Positions 26,295 through 34,419 of a stretch of DNA of 64,000 bases are shown here, in pieces (within the stretch, counting starts at the first letter, position 1; each line of letters begins with the position of its first letter). The DNA lies in contig JBBDHV010000021.1 of the NCBI GenBank assembly GCA_040880725.1, forward strand, positions 1-64,000. The letters run 5' to 3'. The stretch comes from DATHWB01 sp040880725. Its GTDB lineage: Bacteria > Actinomycetota > Acidimicrobiia > Spongiisociales > ZC4RG35. Both the position numbers and the translations under genes were made by a program. A model generated the notes under the pieces. It saw only the letters and a list, made by a program, of their open reading frames with translations. It made no database searches and was not told where the DNA came from.

Positions 26295-26965
26295 GAGTTG
26301 AACCTCTCTGCGAGTGCGGCGACGAGGGCCTCAAAACCGGGCGTGTCCGGAAAGACGGGATCTTCCACTCCCCGCACCCGGAGAGCCGAGGCGGTGGTCG
26401 GTCCCATCGCCCCGATGACCATGCCGTCGAAGTGGCGGCGGAGCAGCCAACCATCGATCGCCGAGGGAGATCCGAAGATTGCCGCGTCGACTTTGTCGTC
26501 GTTGGGAGCGATCGGAATCGTGTCGTAGGCGGTGGCGGCGTAGACGCTCGCCCCCATCCGCTCGAGTTCGGCGTCGGTCCCGGGGTCGGCGCTGCGGGCA
26601 TGCGGGAAGACGATGCGGAGCCCCGTCACGTCGAGTTCGGCGACGAGGTTGGCCACCCCTCCCGATCCGGCGACCTTGACCACACCTCCCGCCTCCAGGA
26701 CGGCCTCCGCGGTGGCGGTACCCACTGCGGCGACCGGCGTTGTCGGCATGTCCCCGTCCGGCCAGGTGATGCGAACCGCTCGGGCGCTCGTGACGACGAT
26801 GAGGTCCCCCCGGGACGCCTCCTCGCGCAGTTCGGCGAGGACGGTGGGGGAGGCGGGGCTGATCGCAATGCACGGCAGCATGACGGGTGTGAGCCCGTGC
26901 GCGATCAGCGGTTCGGCAGCACGCGGCGCCGCGTCCGCGGTGGTGGTGACAGCAACCCGTTTCAC
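26291..26965 (-). CDS. hemD: Uroporphyrinogen-III synthase
   Basis: The 224-residue product has the two-lobed HemD organisation: VAVTTTADAAPRAAEPL, ILPC-like VMLPCIAI, LIVVTSARAVRI at the first lobe, and the second lobe with YDTIPIAPND, AAIFGSPSAIDGWL and VIGAMGPTTASALR. Sequence conservation in this family is low, but the fold pattern and position between hemB and hemC are decisive. No methyltransferase fusion is present. Confidence 0.92.
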   Translation of the reverse strand: MKRVAVTTTADAAPRAAEPLIAHGLTPVMLPCIAISPASPTVLAELREEASRGDLIVVTSARAVRITWPDGDMPTTPVAAVGTATAEAVLEAGGVVKVAGSGGVANLVAELDVTGLRIVFPHARSADPGTDAELERMGASVYAATAYDTIPIAPNDDKVDAAIFGSPSAIDGWLLRRHFDGMVIGAMGPTTASALRVRGVEDPVFPDTPGFEALVAALAERFNS

Positions 26966-27819
26966 AGTCCAAGCTCCTCTTGGAGGAGGCGGCTCGCCTC
27001 GGAGGCATCGGCATGGCGTACCTGGGCTCGCCGTGATCCTCGGTCATCTTCGACGAAGCCGTACATCGTGTGTCCGGCGTTCTCCTGCAGTGTGATCGCC
27101 CCGAGCGCGGACCGGCAACCTGCGCCGGTACGCGCGAGCAGTCCTCGTTCGGCCTCGACAGCCGTACGAGTCTGCGGGTGGTCGAGAGCACTCATCAGGT
27201 CCGCCGCCCGCGATCCGGCCACCACCTCCACGGCCAGGGCGCCTTGACCGGGGGCAGGCACCATCTGGTCAACGCTGAATCGATGAGCGATCCGATCGTC
27301 CATGCCGGTGCGCAGGAGCCCCGCCTCGGCCAACACGATGGCGGCGTATTCACCGGCGTCGACCTTGGCCAGGCGGGTGTCGATGTTGCCGCGGATTCCC
27401 TCGATGACGAGGTCGGGTCGGAGGAGCGACAGTTGTGCGGCGCGTCGGGGACTTCCCGTGCCCACCCGGGCCCCGTCGGGGAGGGCGTCCAGGGTCGAGC
27501 CGCACAGCACATCCCACTGCGCCTCGCGCTCAGGGAAGAATGCGGTCAGGCCATCGGGGCCTTGCACGGGAAGGTCCTTGCACGAATGGACGGCGATGTC
27601 AGCCCGATCGCCCAACACGGCCATCTGGACGGACCGGACGAACGCACCGACCTCGGTCAGTGTGGTGACAGGTGAAGTGCGGTCGGCATCTCCGGTCGTC
27701 GTGACCTCGACGAGAGTGACGGCCAGACCCTCGTGGACGTGGGTCAGCCTGTCAGCGACCCAGCGCGCCTGGGCCAGGGCGAGTTTGGACGCCCGCGTGG
27801 CGATGCGCACGGGTTTCAT
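26962..27819 (-). CDS. hemC: Hydroxymethylbilane synthase (porphobilinogen deaminase)
   Basis: The 285-residue product contains RIATRASKLALAQARWVAD, HSCKDLPVQGPDGL, VGTGSPRRAAQL, the catalytic-Asp-containing region and the dipyrromethane-binding cysteine in RTGAGCRSALGA. Coupled by 4-bp overlaps to hemA and hemD. Confidence 0.97.
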   Translation of the reverse strand: MKPVRIATRASKLALAQARWVADRLTHVHEGLAVTLVEVTTTGDADRTSPVTTLTEVGAFVRSVQMAVLGDRADIAVHSCKDLPVQGPDGLTAFFPEREAQWDVLCGSTLDALPDGARVGTGSPRRAAQLSLLRPDLVIEGIRGNIDTRLAKVDAGEYAAIVLAEAGLLRTGMDDRIAHRFSVDQMVPAPGQGALAVEVVAGSRAADLMSALDHPQTRTAVEAERGLLARTGAGCRSALGAITLQENAGHTMYGFVEDDRGSRRAQVRHADASEASRLLQEELGL

Positions 27820-28970
27820 TCATCGACGCCGAACGCATCCGCGACCACATCGACTGCCTCGGGCACCCTGTCGGGTTGTTTGATGTAGGCGATGGGGCCG
27901 GCCAGAAGTGTCCGGGCAACAGTGTGCGCCGCCTGCCGGAGCACTGCCTGATCATCCTGGCTCTGCAACCGCCCACTGAAGCGGGCGACGGTGCTCTCGA
28001 CGATGTCGTCGGCACGACGGGTCAATCCTCCGATCACCGGCCCGACCTGGTGATGGTCGACGAAAGACCGGTGGGCTTCGAGGGCCGCGCGACGCACGAA
28101 TTCGTCTGCTTCATCTCCGCGTGGCCGACGCTCCGCCATGCGGGCCAGGTCATCGATGTCCAGATAGCGCAGGGTGGCTGAGGGCGAAACGGCGAAGTCG
28201 GGCGGCATAGCCATGTCGACCAGGGTGACCGGACTCGATCGTCGTTGGACGACGACGGCCATGCGATCCGAGTCCACGAGACGCTTCTTGGCAGACGTTG
28301 CCGAAATGACAGCCGGGAAGTCCTCGATCGCCTCCAGGGCACGGTCGAAGTGCCAGACGTCGACACTGACGACGCTCACTCGCTCGGGGTGGCGGGCAAC
28401 GATGGTGACGGCGGGGGGTGCGGGAAGCCCCTGCAGCGCCCGGACCACCGCGGTCGCCATCGCTCCGGAACCGAGCACTGCCACCCGGTCGGCGTTGCCC
28501 ACGGTCTGGGCAGCGACGGCTGCCATCGAGTCGTGGGGGGAATCGGGCATCGCCTCGCGTGCTTGGCGTCCGACTGCCACGGCAGTTTCGATGAGCTTCG
28601 AGAAGAGCCCTGAGACGGCTCCTGTCTCGGCAGCCTTCGCCAGGGTCCGGCGAAACTGGGTGAGGATCTCTGCTTCGCCGCGTATCGGCGATTCCAGGCC
28701 GGCGGCGACTCGATACACGTGTTCGACCGCGTCTGCGTCGTGGCGCACCTTGGCCAATCCGACATCGACATTGGACCCAAAGAGGCGCTCGAGCGTCCGG
28801 CGCAGATGCTCGATGTCCCCGCCAACCACCACCTCGGTGCGCAGACAGGTGCTGAGGAGGAAGGTCGAGCCGTCGCCGTCGGCGCGGACGTCGGCCAGTC
28901 GCGCTCTGGTGGCGCTGTCCACAGCCGGGTAGGCGAACGTGGCCGACGAGATGTGAGTCGAGCTACTCAT
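27816..28970 (-). CDS. hemA: Glutamyl-tRNA reductase
   Basis: The 384-residue product has the active-site cysteine in LSTCLRTEVVV, the EAEILTQFRRTLAKA segment, an NADPH domain (VAVLGSGAMATAVVRAL) and the C-terminal dimer helix. The active site reads STCLRTE where nearly all GluTRs have STCNRTE or STCNRVE. The gene reduces glutamyl-tRNA to glutamate semialdehyde, feeding hemL. A 70-bp gap separates it from hemF upstream. Confidence 0.93.
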   Translation of the reverse strand: MSSSTHISSATFAYPAVDSATRARLADVRADGDGSTFLLSTCLRTEVVVGGDIEHLRRTLERLFGSNVDVGLAKVRHDADAVEHVYRVAAGLESPIRGEAEILTQFRRTLAKAAETGAVSGLFSKLIETAVAVGRQAREAMPDSPHDSMAAVAAQTVGNADRVAVLGSGAMATAVVRALQGLPAPPAVTIVARHPERVSVVSVDVWHFDRALEAIEDFPAVISATSAKKRLVDSDRMAVVVQRRSSPVTLVDMAMPPDFAVSPSATLRYLDIDDLARMAERRPRGDEADEFVRRAALEAHRSFVDHHQVGPVIGGLTRRADDIVESTVARFSGRLQSQDDQAVLRQAAHTVARTLLAGPIAYIKQPDRVPEAVDVVADAFGVDE

Positions 28971-29040
28971 TGGGCGCCACGACCGTAACTCTCAGGGTTC
29001 CAACTGCCAGTCGGCAACTGGCGTGGTCGGGCGCAGGCAG

Positions 29041-29925
29041 TCACAGCCAGGTTCGAGCTGGTCCGCGCAGCACCGTCAGCAACTCGGATTCGGGCGTTCC
29101 CGGGTCCGGTTCGTGGCCATAGGGGAAGCTCACCTGGGGCGGCAGGGAGGCCAGGATCGACTCGGTTCGGCCCGCCGTTTCCAGTCCGAATCGCGTTCCA
29201 CGGTCCCAGACAAGATTGAACTCGACGTACCGTCCGCGTCGGATTCGATGCCATTCCGTCTCCCGCGGGCCGTGTCGAGTGTCGATGCGACCTTCGAGTA
29301 TCGGCAGGTAGGCGTCAGACAGGTGATCGGCGAGATCCTGCTGGAAGGCCCACACCCCGTCGAGGGCGTCGGCGAGGTGGTCGAAGAAGATGCCGCCGAC
29401 GCCCCGAGCCTCGTTGCGATGCGGAAGGTGGAAGTAGTCGTCACAGGCGCGTTTCCACGACGGGTAGTCCGCCGCCGCATGCCGCCCACACGTCTCCGCG
29501 AGCACGCCGTGGAAGTGGCGGGCGTCGTCTTCGAACAGGTAATACGGCGTGAGGTCGGCTCCGCCGCCGAACCAGGCAGCTTCGTCTCCGGATTCGAAGT
29601 AGCGGACGTTGGCGTGGAACGTGGGAGCGTACGGGTTGCGGGGGTGGACGATGATCGAGACACCGGTGGCGTAGAACCGGTCGCCCATCGCTGCCATCCG
29701 TTCGGACAGCTGCGGCGGGGTGTCACCGTGAACCGCCGAGAAGTTCACTGCCGCCTTCTCGATGTGGCGACCGTCGGTGAGAATCCGGGTGTCCCCACCA
29801 CCGCCGCCGGCGCGCTGCCACGGGTCCACCGCGAACCGGCCGTCACCGTCGAGGGCTTCCAGCGCTGACGCGAACCGGTCTTGTAAGTCCCGGTAGAAGG
29901 ACTCGATCTCAGCTCGGTTCACCAT
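29041..29925 (-). CDS. hemF: Oxygen-dependent coproporphyrinogen-III oxidase
   Basis: The 294-residue product is full length and highly conserved: WQRAGGGGGDTRILTDG, VSIIVHPRNPYAPTFHANVR, AWFGGGADLTPYYLFEDDA, RGVGGIFFDHL, YVEFNLVWDRGTRFGL, and VSFPYGH. It makes protoporphyrinogen IX with O2. HemF is rare in classical Actinobacteria, most of which use the coproporphyrin-dependent route. It is the most upstream gene of the minus-strand heme cluster. Confidence 0.97.
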   Translation of the reverse strand: MVNRAEIESFYRDLQDRFASALEALDGDGRFAVDPWQRAGGGGGDTRILTDGRHIEKAAVNFSAVHGDTPPQLSERMAAMGDRFYATGVSIIVHPRNPYAPTFHANVRYFESGDEAAWFGGGADLTPYYLFEDDARHFHGVLAETCGRHAAADYPSWKRACDDYFHLPHRNEARGVGGIFFDHLADALDGVWAFQQDLADHLSDAYLPILEGRIDTRHGPRETEWHRIRRGRYVEFNLVWDRGTRFGLETAGRTESILASLPPQVSFPYGHEPDPGTPESELLTVLRGPARTWL

Positions 29926-29945
29926 GGTCGATACCCTCGGTGGAC

Positions 29946-30329
29946 ATGGCGCGTACCACGGGCGACTTCACGGCCGCCGACCTCGACTTCCTCACGGAAC
30001 GACACCTCGGCACGCTCACGACCCTGCGGGCAGACCGAACGCCCCACGTGGTCGCCATCGCCTTCACCTACGACGACGGGTTCGTGTCGATCATCTCCTC
30101 GGATGGGACGCGGAAGATCGTCAACATCGAGGAGCGGACCCGTGCGGTCGTGTGTCAGGTCGACGGTCGTCGGTGGCTCGCCCTCGAAGGAGACGCCGAA
30201 GTGCTCCGAGACCCTGCGGCCGTCGCCGAAGGCGAACGACTCTTCGAACAGCGGTATCGACCCGTTCGAGAGAACCCCGACAGGGTGGTGATTCGTTTTG
30301 CAGTCGACCGGGTGCTCGGAAAGGCCTGA
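29946..30329 (+). CDS. PPOX-class F420-dependent flavoprotein-like
   Basis: The 127-residue product has the split beta-barrel pattern TERHLGTLTTLRADRTPHVV, then STRK-like SSDGTRKIVNIEERTRAVVCQVDGRRWLALEGDAEV. This is typical of actinobacterial PPOX proteins that bind F420 or FMN. The start is the ATG at 29946 rather than the GTG two codons earlier. It is divergent from hemF and convergent with hemH, so a link to heme metabolism (F420-dependent biliverdin reduction is known in this superfamily) is possible but unproven. Confidence 0.85.
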   Translation: MARTTGDFTAADLDFLTERHLGTLTTLRADRTPHVVAIAFTYDDGFVSIISSDGTRKIVNIEERTRAVVCQVDGRRWLALEGDAEVLRDPAAVAEGERLFEQRYRPVRENPDRVVIRFAVDRVLGKA

Positions 30330-30334
30330 GCAGG

Positions 30335-31369
30335 TCATGCGTCGTGCGCCATGGCGGCAGCAGCAGCCACCCATCGATCGTCGGCGTTGACACAAGGAAC
30401 GAGCAGGAAGGCCTCGCCGCCCAATCCTTCCCACTGGGCGCGCCCGCGGATGCCGATCTCCTCGATCGTCTCGAGGCAGTCGGCAGTGAACGAAGGGGTC
30501 AGCACTGCGAGCCGGCGCACTCCGGAGTCGTACAGCTTGGGGAGTTCCTTGTCGGTGTACGGCTCGATCCACTTCTGGCCGGCGAGCCGGGATTGAAACG
30601 TGGTGGTGGTCGTGTCCCCGTCGAGCCCGAGCCGGGCAATCAGTCCACGTGTCGTTGCGAAACACTGGGCCCGGTAGCAGAAGGCGTTCTTCTCGTTCAT
30701 CGAATCACAACACCACGAGTTGGTCAGGCACCATTCGTTCGACGTGTCGCTCTTTCTGATCTGCTTCTCGGGGAGCCCGTGATAGCTGAACAGCACATGG
30801 TCGGGGGCGAACTCGTCGAGGAGCGGCCGGGCGATGCCTGCCGCGGCATCGAGGAACCCGGGGTGATCGAAGAACGACCCCACGGTCCGGACCTCAGGGA
30901 CATTCCAGCGGCTGCCGATGATCTCGAGCGCTGCCTGCACCGCGGAGCCGCCGCTCGCCGAGGCGTACTGCGGGAACTGGGGAAACAGGACGAGTTCCCG
31001 GCATCCCTGGGTTTCCAGTTGCTGGACGGCGGCGGCGATCGAGGGGCTCTGATAGCGCATCCCGTAGGCGACCCGGTAGTTGTCACCCAGGGCGACCTGC
31101 AACTTCGCGGCGAGGGCCTCGGTGTGGATGATCAGTGGCGACCCCTCGTCGGTCCACACCTTCTCGTAGGCCTCCGCGGACCGCCGGGGTCGGAAAGGAA
31201 GGATGATCGCGTTCAGCAGCAGCCAGCGCGCCGGGCCGGGAAGGTCGATCACGCGGGGGTCGGAGAGGAACTCGCGCAGGTACTTGCGAACGTCGGACAC
31301 TTCGGTCGAGTCGGGAGTGCCGAGTTGGAGGAGGAGCACCCCGACGGGTGACGCAGGAACTTCAGTCAT
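30335..31369 (-). CDS. hemH: Ferrochelatase with cysteine-rich insertion
   Basis: The 344-residue product has the N-terminal GVLLLQLGTPDSTEVSDV, the active-site histidine in LFSYHGLPEKQI, and the acidic partner in ADCLETIEEI. Between them is a cysteine-rich stretch, EWCLTNSWCCDSMN then FCYRAQC. Five or six cysteines at this place are typical of ferrochelatases from Bacteroidetes-like lineages and may bind a Fe-S cluster. The start at 31369 is fixed by homology; the upstream frame to 31507 runs through a dispersed repeat. Confidence 0.93.
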   Translation of the reverse strand: MTEVPASPVGVLLLQLGTPDSTEVSDVRKYLREFLSDPRVIDLPGPARWLLLNAIILPFRPRRSAEAYEKVWTDEGSPLIIHTEALAAKLQVALGDNYRVAYGMRYQSPSIAAAVQQLETQGCRELVLFPQFPQYASASGGSAVQAALEIIGSRWNVPEVRTVGSFFDHPGFLDAAAGIARPLLDEFAPDHVLFSYHGLPEKQIRKSDTSNEWCLTNSWCCDSMNEKNAFCYRAQCFATTRGLIARLGLDGDTTTTTFQSRLAGQKWIEPYTDKELPKLYDSGVRRLAVLTPSFTADCLETIEEIGIRGRAQWEGLGGEAFLLVPCVNADDRWVAAAAAMAHDA

Positions 31370-31408
31370 AAACCAAACGTATCCGCCCCCCGACCCGACC
31401 CGTAGTCG

Positions 31409-31456
31409 GGACGTCCATTCGTACCCAGGGTTTGTTCGGACGTATGCGTCCACTTC
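31409..31456 (+). repeat. Dispersed 48-bp repeat A, copy 1 (solo)
   Basis: This copy matches copy 2 (40960-41007) at 45 of 48 positions. It contains the hairpin GGACG-TATG-CGTCC and the conserved core CCCAGGGTTTGTTCGG. It lies between hemH and the endonuclease-polymerase fusion with no nuclease gene beside it. Weaker similarity to copy 2 continues for about 20-40 bp to the right. Confidence 0.85.
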
Positions 31457-31547
31457 GGTGCGAAGTTCGTGACCGGTCGCGTTCTGGTCTGCGTTGCGCT
31501 GCATCAATGGAGCGCTGCCCCGCTAAAAACGCGAATCTTCCGGCACA

Positions 31548-33365
31548 ATGGGCGGGATGCTGACCTACGGGATCTCCGGGATGCCGCCCGACGGCGTGGA
31601 CCATGAGGAGTTTCTCGACGGGCTCGTCGCGCAAGGACACGGCGCCTTCGAACTCGGGTTCACTGGGGGTTTTCCGTGGAAGGAGAAGCACTGCGAGCGC
31701 TTTGGTGCGCTGGCGGCCGAACGCGGCATCAGGCTCAGCGCGCACGCCCCGTACTTCGGGTCGCTGACGGTCACCGACGAGGACAAGTCGAAGCAGACGG
31801 TGGCGGCGATCGAACACACGATGAAGCTCGGAGCGGCGATGGGGGCATCCATCATCTGTGCCCACCCCGGATCGAAAGGCGAGCACAGCTCGGAGGAGCT
31901 GATGGACATGATCCGCCGGCGGCTCGACTGGATCGGGTCGAAGGTCGGAGGTCTCGGGATCTCGCTCGGTCTGGAGACGGCTGGCAACGACCGGGGGTTC
32001 GGGACGATCGGCGACATCGCGCTGCTCGCCTCCGAGTTCCCGTTCGTGCGTCCGATCATCGACTGGGCGCACGTGCACGCCATGACCGGCGGCGGCCTGA
32101 CGTCGACCGATGCGTTCTCTGCCGTCCTTGCATTCGTGCGGGACTCCTTCGATGCGGTGCGGATCAGCCCGCTCCAATGCCAGTTCAGCGACAACCTGTT
32201 CGGCCCTCACGGCGAGATCCGCCACACCGCATACGGGGAAGGGACGCTGCGGATCACACCACTCGTGCAGGCCGCCGTTTCCGCCGACATGTCGATGGTC
32301 ATCATCTCCGAGTCGAGGGATGCGGCGAGTCACGACGCAATCGGCGAGGAGTTGCAGGCGGCGGTTCGGACCGGTGGCGCCCCGCGGGGCAGTCCCGTCT
32401 CCGAGCGGCTCGCCGGAGCCCTCGCGACCGTACGAGTCGAGAAGCACGCGGACCGCTGGCGCGTGCTCGGCACCCCCCGGCCCCTCACCCTTTCCAACAT
32501 CGGCAAACCCCTCTTTCCGGAGGGGATCACCAAAGGTGACCTCATCCAGTACTACGCGTCCGTCTCGGACCTGTTGTTGCCCCATCTGGCGGGCAGGCCG
32601 TTGTCGATGTCGCGTTATCCGGACGGCATCGAAGGCCCCTCGTTCTATGAGAAGCGGGCGCCCGGTCATCAGCCCGAGTGGATGGAGACGGGGACCGTCC
32701 ACTCCGAGTCCATGGGCGGGGACATCGACTTCCTGCTGGCCGACTCGCGACAGGCCCTCATGTGGTTCGCCAACATGGGATGCATCGAGATGCATCCGTT
32801 CCATTCGCGGGTCGGTCGACTCGACCATCCGGACCTGGCGATCTTCGATCTCGACCCTGCGGAAGGCTCCACCTGGGACCAGGTCGTCACGGTGGCGGGA
32901 ATGGTGCGCACCGTTCTCGGCCAACTCGACCTCGTCGGAGTTCCCAAGCTCTCAGGTTCGAAAGGGCTTCACGTCTATGTGCCGATCGAGCCGGGACACA
33001 CTCACGATCGAGTGCGCCGCTTTGTCGGTGCGGTGGGAGAGCTTCTGGAAGCTGCGAATCCCGACGACGTGACCATGGCCTGGGACATCCCGCAACGCCA
33101 CGGCCGGGTGTTCATCGATCACAATCGGAACGCCTTCGGCCAGACGATCGCTTCGGTGTACTCGGTGCGTCCCCGTCCGGGCGCGCCGGTATCCGTTCCC
33201 CTGCGATGGGAAGAGGTCGGCGATGTCCGCAACGGCGACTACACGATCGAGAACATCTGGGATCGGTTGCGAGCCAACGGTGACCTGTTTGCTCGCGTGT
33301 TGGATACGCCGCAGACGCTGAACGCAGCCGAGGAACGGCTCGGAATCGAGGCCGCCCCGACATGA
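31548..33365 (+). CDS. Fusion of endonuclease-IV-like TIM barrel with LigD-type polymerase domain
   Basis: One uninterrupted 605-residue frame. Residues about 1-270 are an AP-endonuclease-2/endonuclease IV-like barrel: SAHAPYF (H66), ICAHPGSKG (H106), LGLETAGND (E143), IIDWAHVH (D172, H175), RHTAYGEG (H226), IISESRD (E255). The usual Zn2 histidine is replaced (QCQFSDN) and the Asp of the DxH motif reads Ile224, so two zinc sites look altered. Residues about 308-600 are a complete LigD polymerase domain: ITKGDLIQYYASVSDLLLPHL, the catalytic pair FDLDP (D434, D436), LSGSKGLHVYVP (H475), RVFIDHNRN (D524) and YSVRPRPGAPVS. LigD-Pol domains fill gaps with NTPs in non-homologous end joining; endonuclease IV cleaves abasic sites. 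No ligase or nuclease domain follows and no Ku gene is near. The start is ATG 31548, with ATG 31557 possible. Confidence 0.9.
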   Translation: MGGMLTYGISGMPPDGVDHEEFLDGLVAQGHGAFELGFTGGFPWKEKHCERFGALAAERGIRLSAHAPYFGSLTVTDEDKSKQTVAAIEHTMKLGAAMGASIICAHPGSKGEHSSEELMDMIRRRLDWIGSKVGGLGISLGLETAGNDRGFGTIGDIALLASEFPFVRPIIDWAHVHAMTGGGLTSTDAFSAVLAFVRDSFDAVRISPLQCQFSDNLFGPHGEIRHTAYGEGTLRITPLVQAAVSADMSMVIISESRDAASHDAIGEELQAAVRTGGAPRGSPVSERLAGALATVRVEKHADRWRVLGTPRPLTLSNIGKPLFPEGITKGDLIQYYASVSDLLLPHLAGRPLSMSRYPDGIEGPSFYEKRAPGHQPEWMETGTVHSESMGGDIDFLLADSRQALMWFANMGCIEMHPFHSRVGRLDHPDLAIFDLDPAEGSTWDQVVTVAGMVRTVLGQLDLVGVPKLSGSKGLHVYVPIEPGHTHDRVRRFVGAVGELLEAANPDDVTMAWDIPQRHGRVFIDHNRNAFGQTIASVYSVRPRPGAPVSVPLRWEEVGDVRNGDYTIENIWDRLRANGDLFARVLDTPQTLNAAEERLGIEAAPT

Positions 33366-33393
33366 ATCAGCGCGTCCGCGTAGGCTCGGGCGG

Positions 33394-34416
33394 GTGAATT
33401 CGCCCAACACCGTGGACCTCTACGCCCGTGTGAACATCTTGGATGGCAAGTCCGTCCGGCTCCCGCGGGGTCACCTCGACAATGCCATCACCCTCGACAA
33501 CGATCCGATCTCCCGGGCCAAGACCTGGCGGCACCAGGGAGCGGACGCCATCCATGTCGTGGATCTCGACGCGGCCGCGTACGGTGACTACGGGAACCGA
33601 GATCTCATCGACCGGCTCATCGCGGCGGTGGATGGCCCCGTCCAGGTTGCCGGTGGGATCCGGTCCCACGTGGAGGCAGCCAGGCTCATCGATGCCGGGG
33701 CGTGGCGTGTGGTGATGGGGACCGCCGCCATCGAAGACCAGAACATGGTCTGGGATCTGTGCAGGGACCATCCGGACAAGATCGTCGTTTCTCTCGACGT
33801 CCGTCCCAACGAGGAGATCGCCACCCGCGGCTGGACGAAGAACTCGGGGCGCTTCCTCGAAGAAGTGTTGGTGGAGATGAGCTCCGCGGGAGCCGTGTCG
33901 TTTCTGATCGCCGAAGCCGGACGCGACGCCCTGATCGAACCTCCGGACAAGAAGATCCTCGCCGAGGCACTCCGCACGGTGGGCGAACCCGTCATCGCCG
34001 CCGGCGGGGTACGCAACCTCGACGACCTGGCAGAGCTTCTCTCGATCGAGGAGAACGAACGACGTTTGGGAGGGATCGTCGTCGGGAGGGAAGTGACGCA
34101 CGGCCGTTTCACCCTCGCAGAGGCGAAGGCCGTCATCGATGCCGGCCCGGTCGTCAAGGACGCCGAGCCTGCGACCCGCCCGGTGGTCGAACCCCAACCG
34201 TCTCCGGCCCAGGCCGATCAAATCGAGCGATACCGGCTTCTGGCGGCGGAACTCGAAAAGGGCGCATCGCACGCGCGGACCGCTGCCAAGCGGATCAAGG
34301 AAGGCAACCAGCCGCGGGATGCCGCGCACGGATTCGCAGTGCGGGGCCACCTGGTGCGGGCCGACCAGATACTCGACGATATTGCCGCAGACCACGCGGA
34401 CCGAGCCGAGTCCTGA
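33394..34416 (+). CDS. HisA/PriA-like barrel protein with lost catalytic aspartates and C-terminal extension
   Basis: The 340-residue product has a HisA-type (beta-alpha)8 barrel (GADAIHVVDLDAAAYGD, VQVAGGIRSHVEAARLIDAGAWRVVMGTAAIED, VIAAGGVRNLDDL). It also has an extra C-terminal region of about 90 residues that is charged and helical. In HisA/PriA the two catalytic Asp residues lie in AVDVVxG and TDIxxDGT. Here the matching places read VNILDG (Asp to Asn) and LIAEAGRDA (Asp to Glu). It is not in a his operon. Histidine or tryptophan isomerase activity is therefore doubtful; it may be a regulator or a different isomerase. GTG start at 33394. Confidence 0.8.
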   Translation: MNSPNTVDLYARVNILDGKSVRLPRGHLDNAITLDNDPISRAKTWRHQGADAIHVVDLDAAAYGDYGNRDLIDRLIAAVDGPVQVAGGIRSHVEAARLIDAGAWRVVMGTAAIEDQNMVWDLCRDHPDKIVVSLDVRPNEEIATRGWTKNSGRFLEEVLVEMSSAGAVSFLIAEAGRDALIEPPDKKILAEALRTVGEPVIAAGGVRNLDDLAELLSIEENERRLGGIVVGREVTHGRFTLAEAKAVIDAGPVVKDAEPATRPVVEPQPSPAQADQIERYRLLAAELEKGASHARTAAKRIKEGNQPRDAAHGFAVRGHLVRADQILDDIAADHADRAES

Positions 34417-34419
34417 CCG

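Noticed and set aside
29006..29022. Hairpin GCCAGT/ACTGGC between hemF and hemA
   Set aside because: Only 6 bp with no T-run, close to what is expected by chance in such GC-rich DNA.
31362..32924. A 520-codon open frame on the minus strand opposite the endonuclease-polymerase fusion
   Set aside because: High GC gives long antisense frames. It has no domain and the opposite strand carries clear catalytic motifs.
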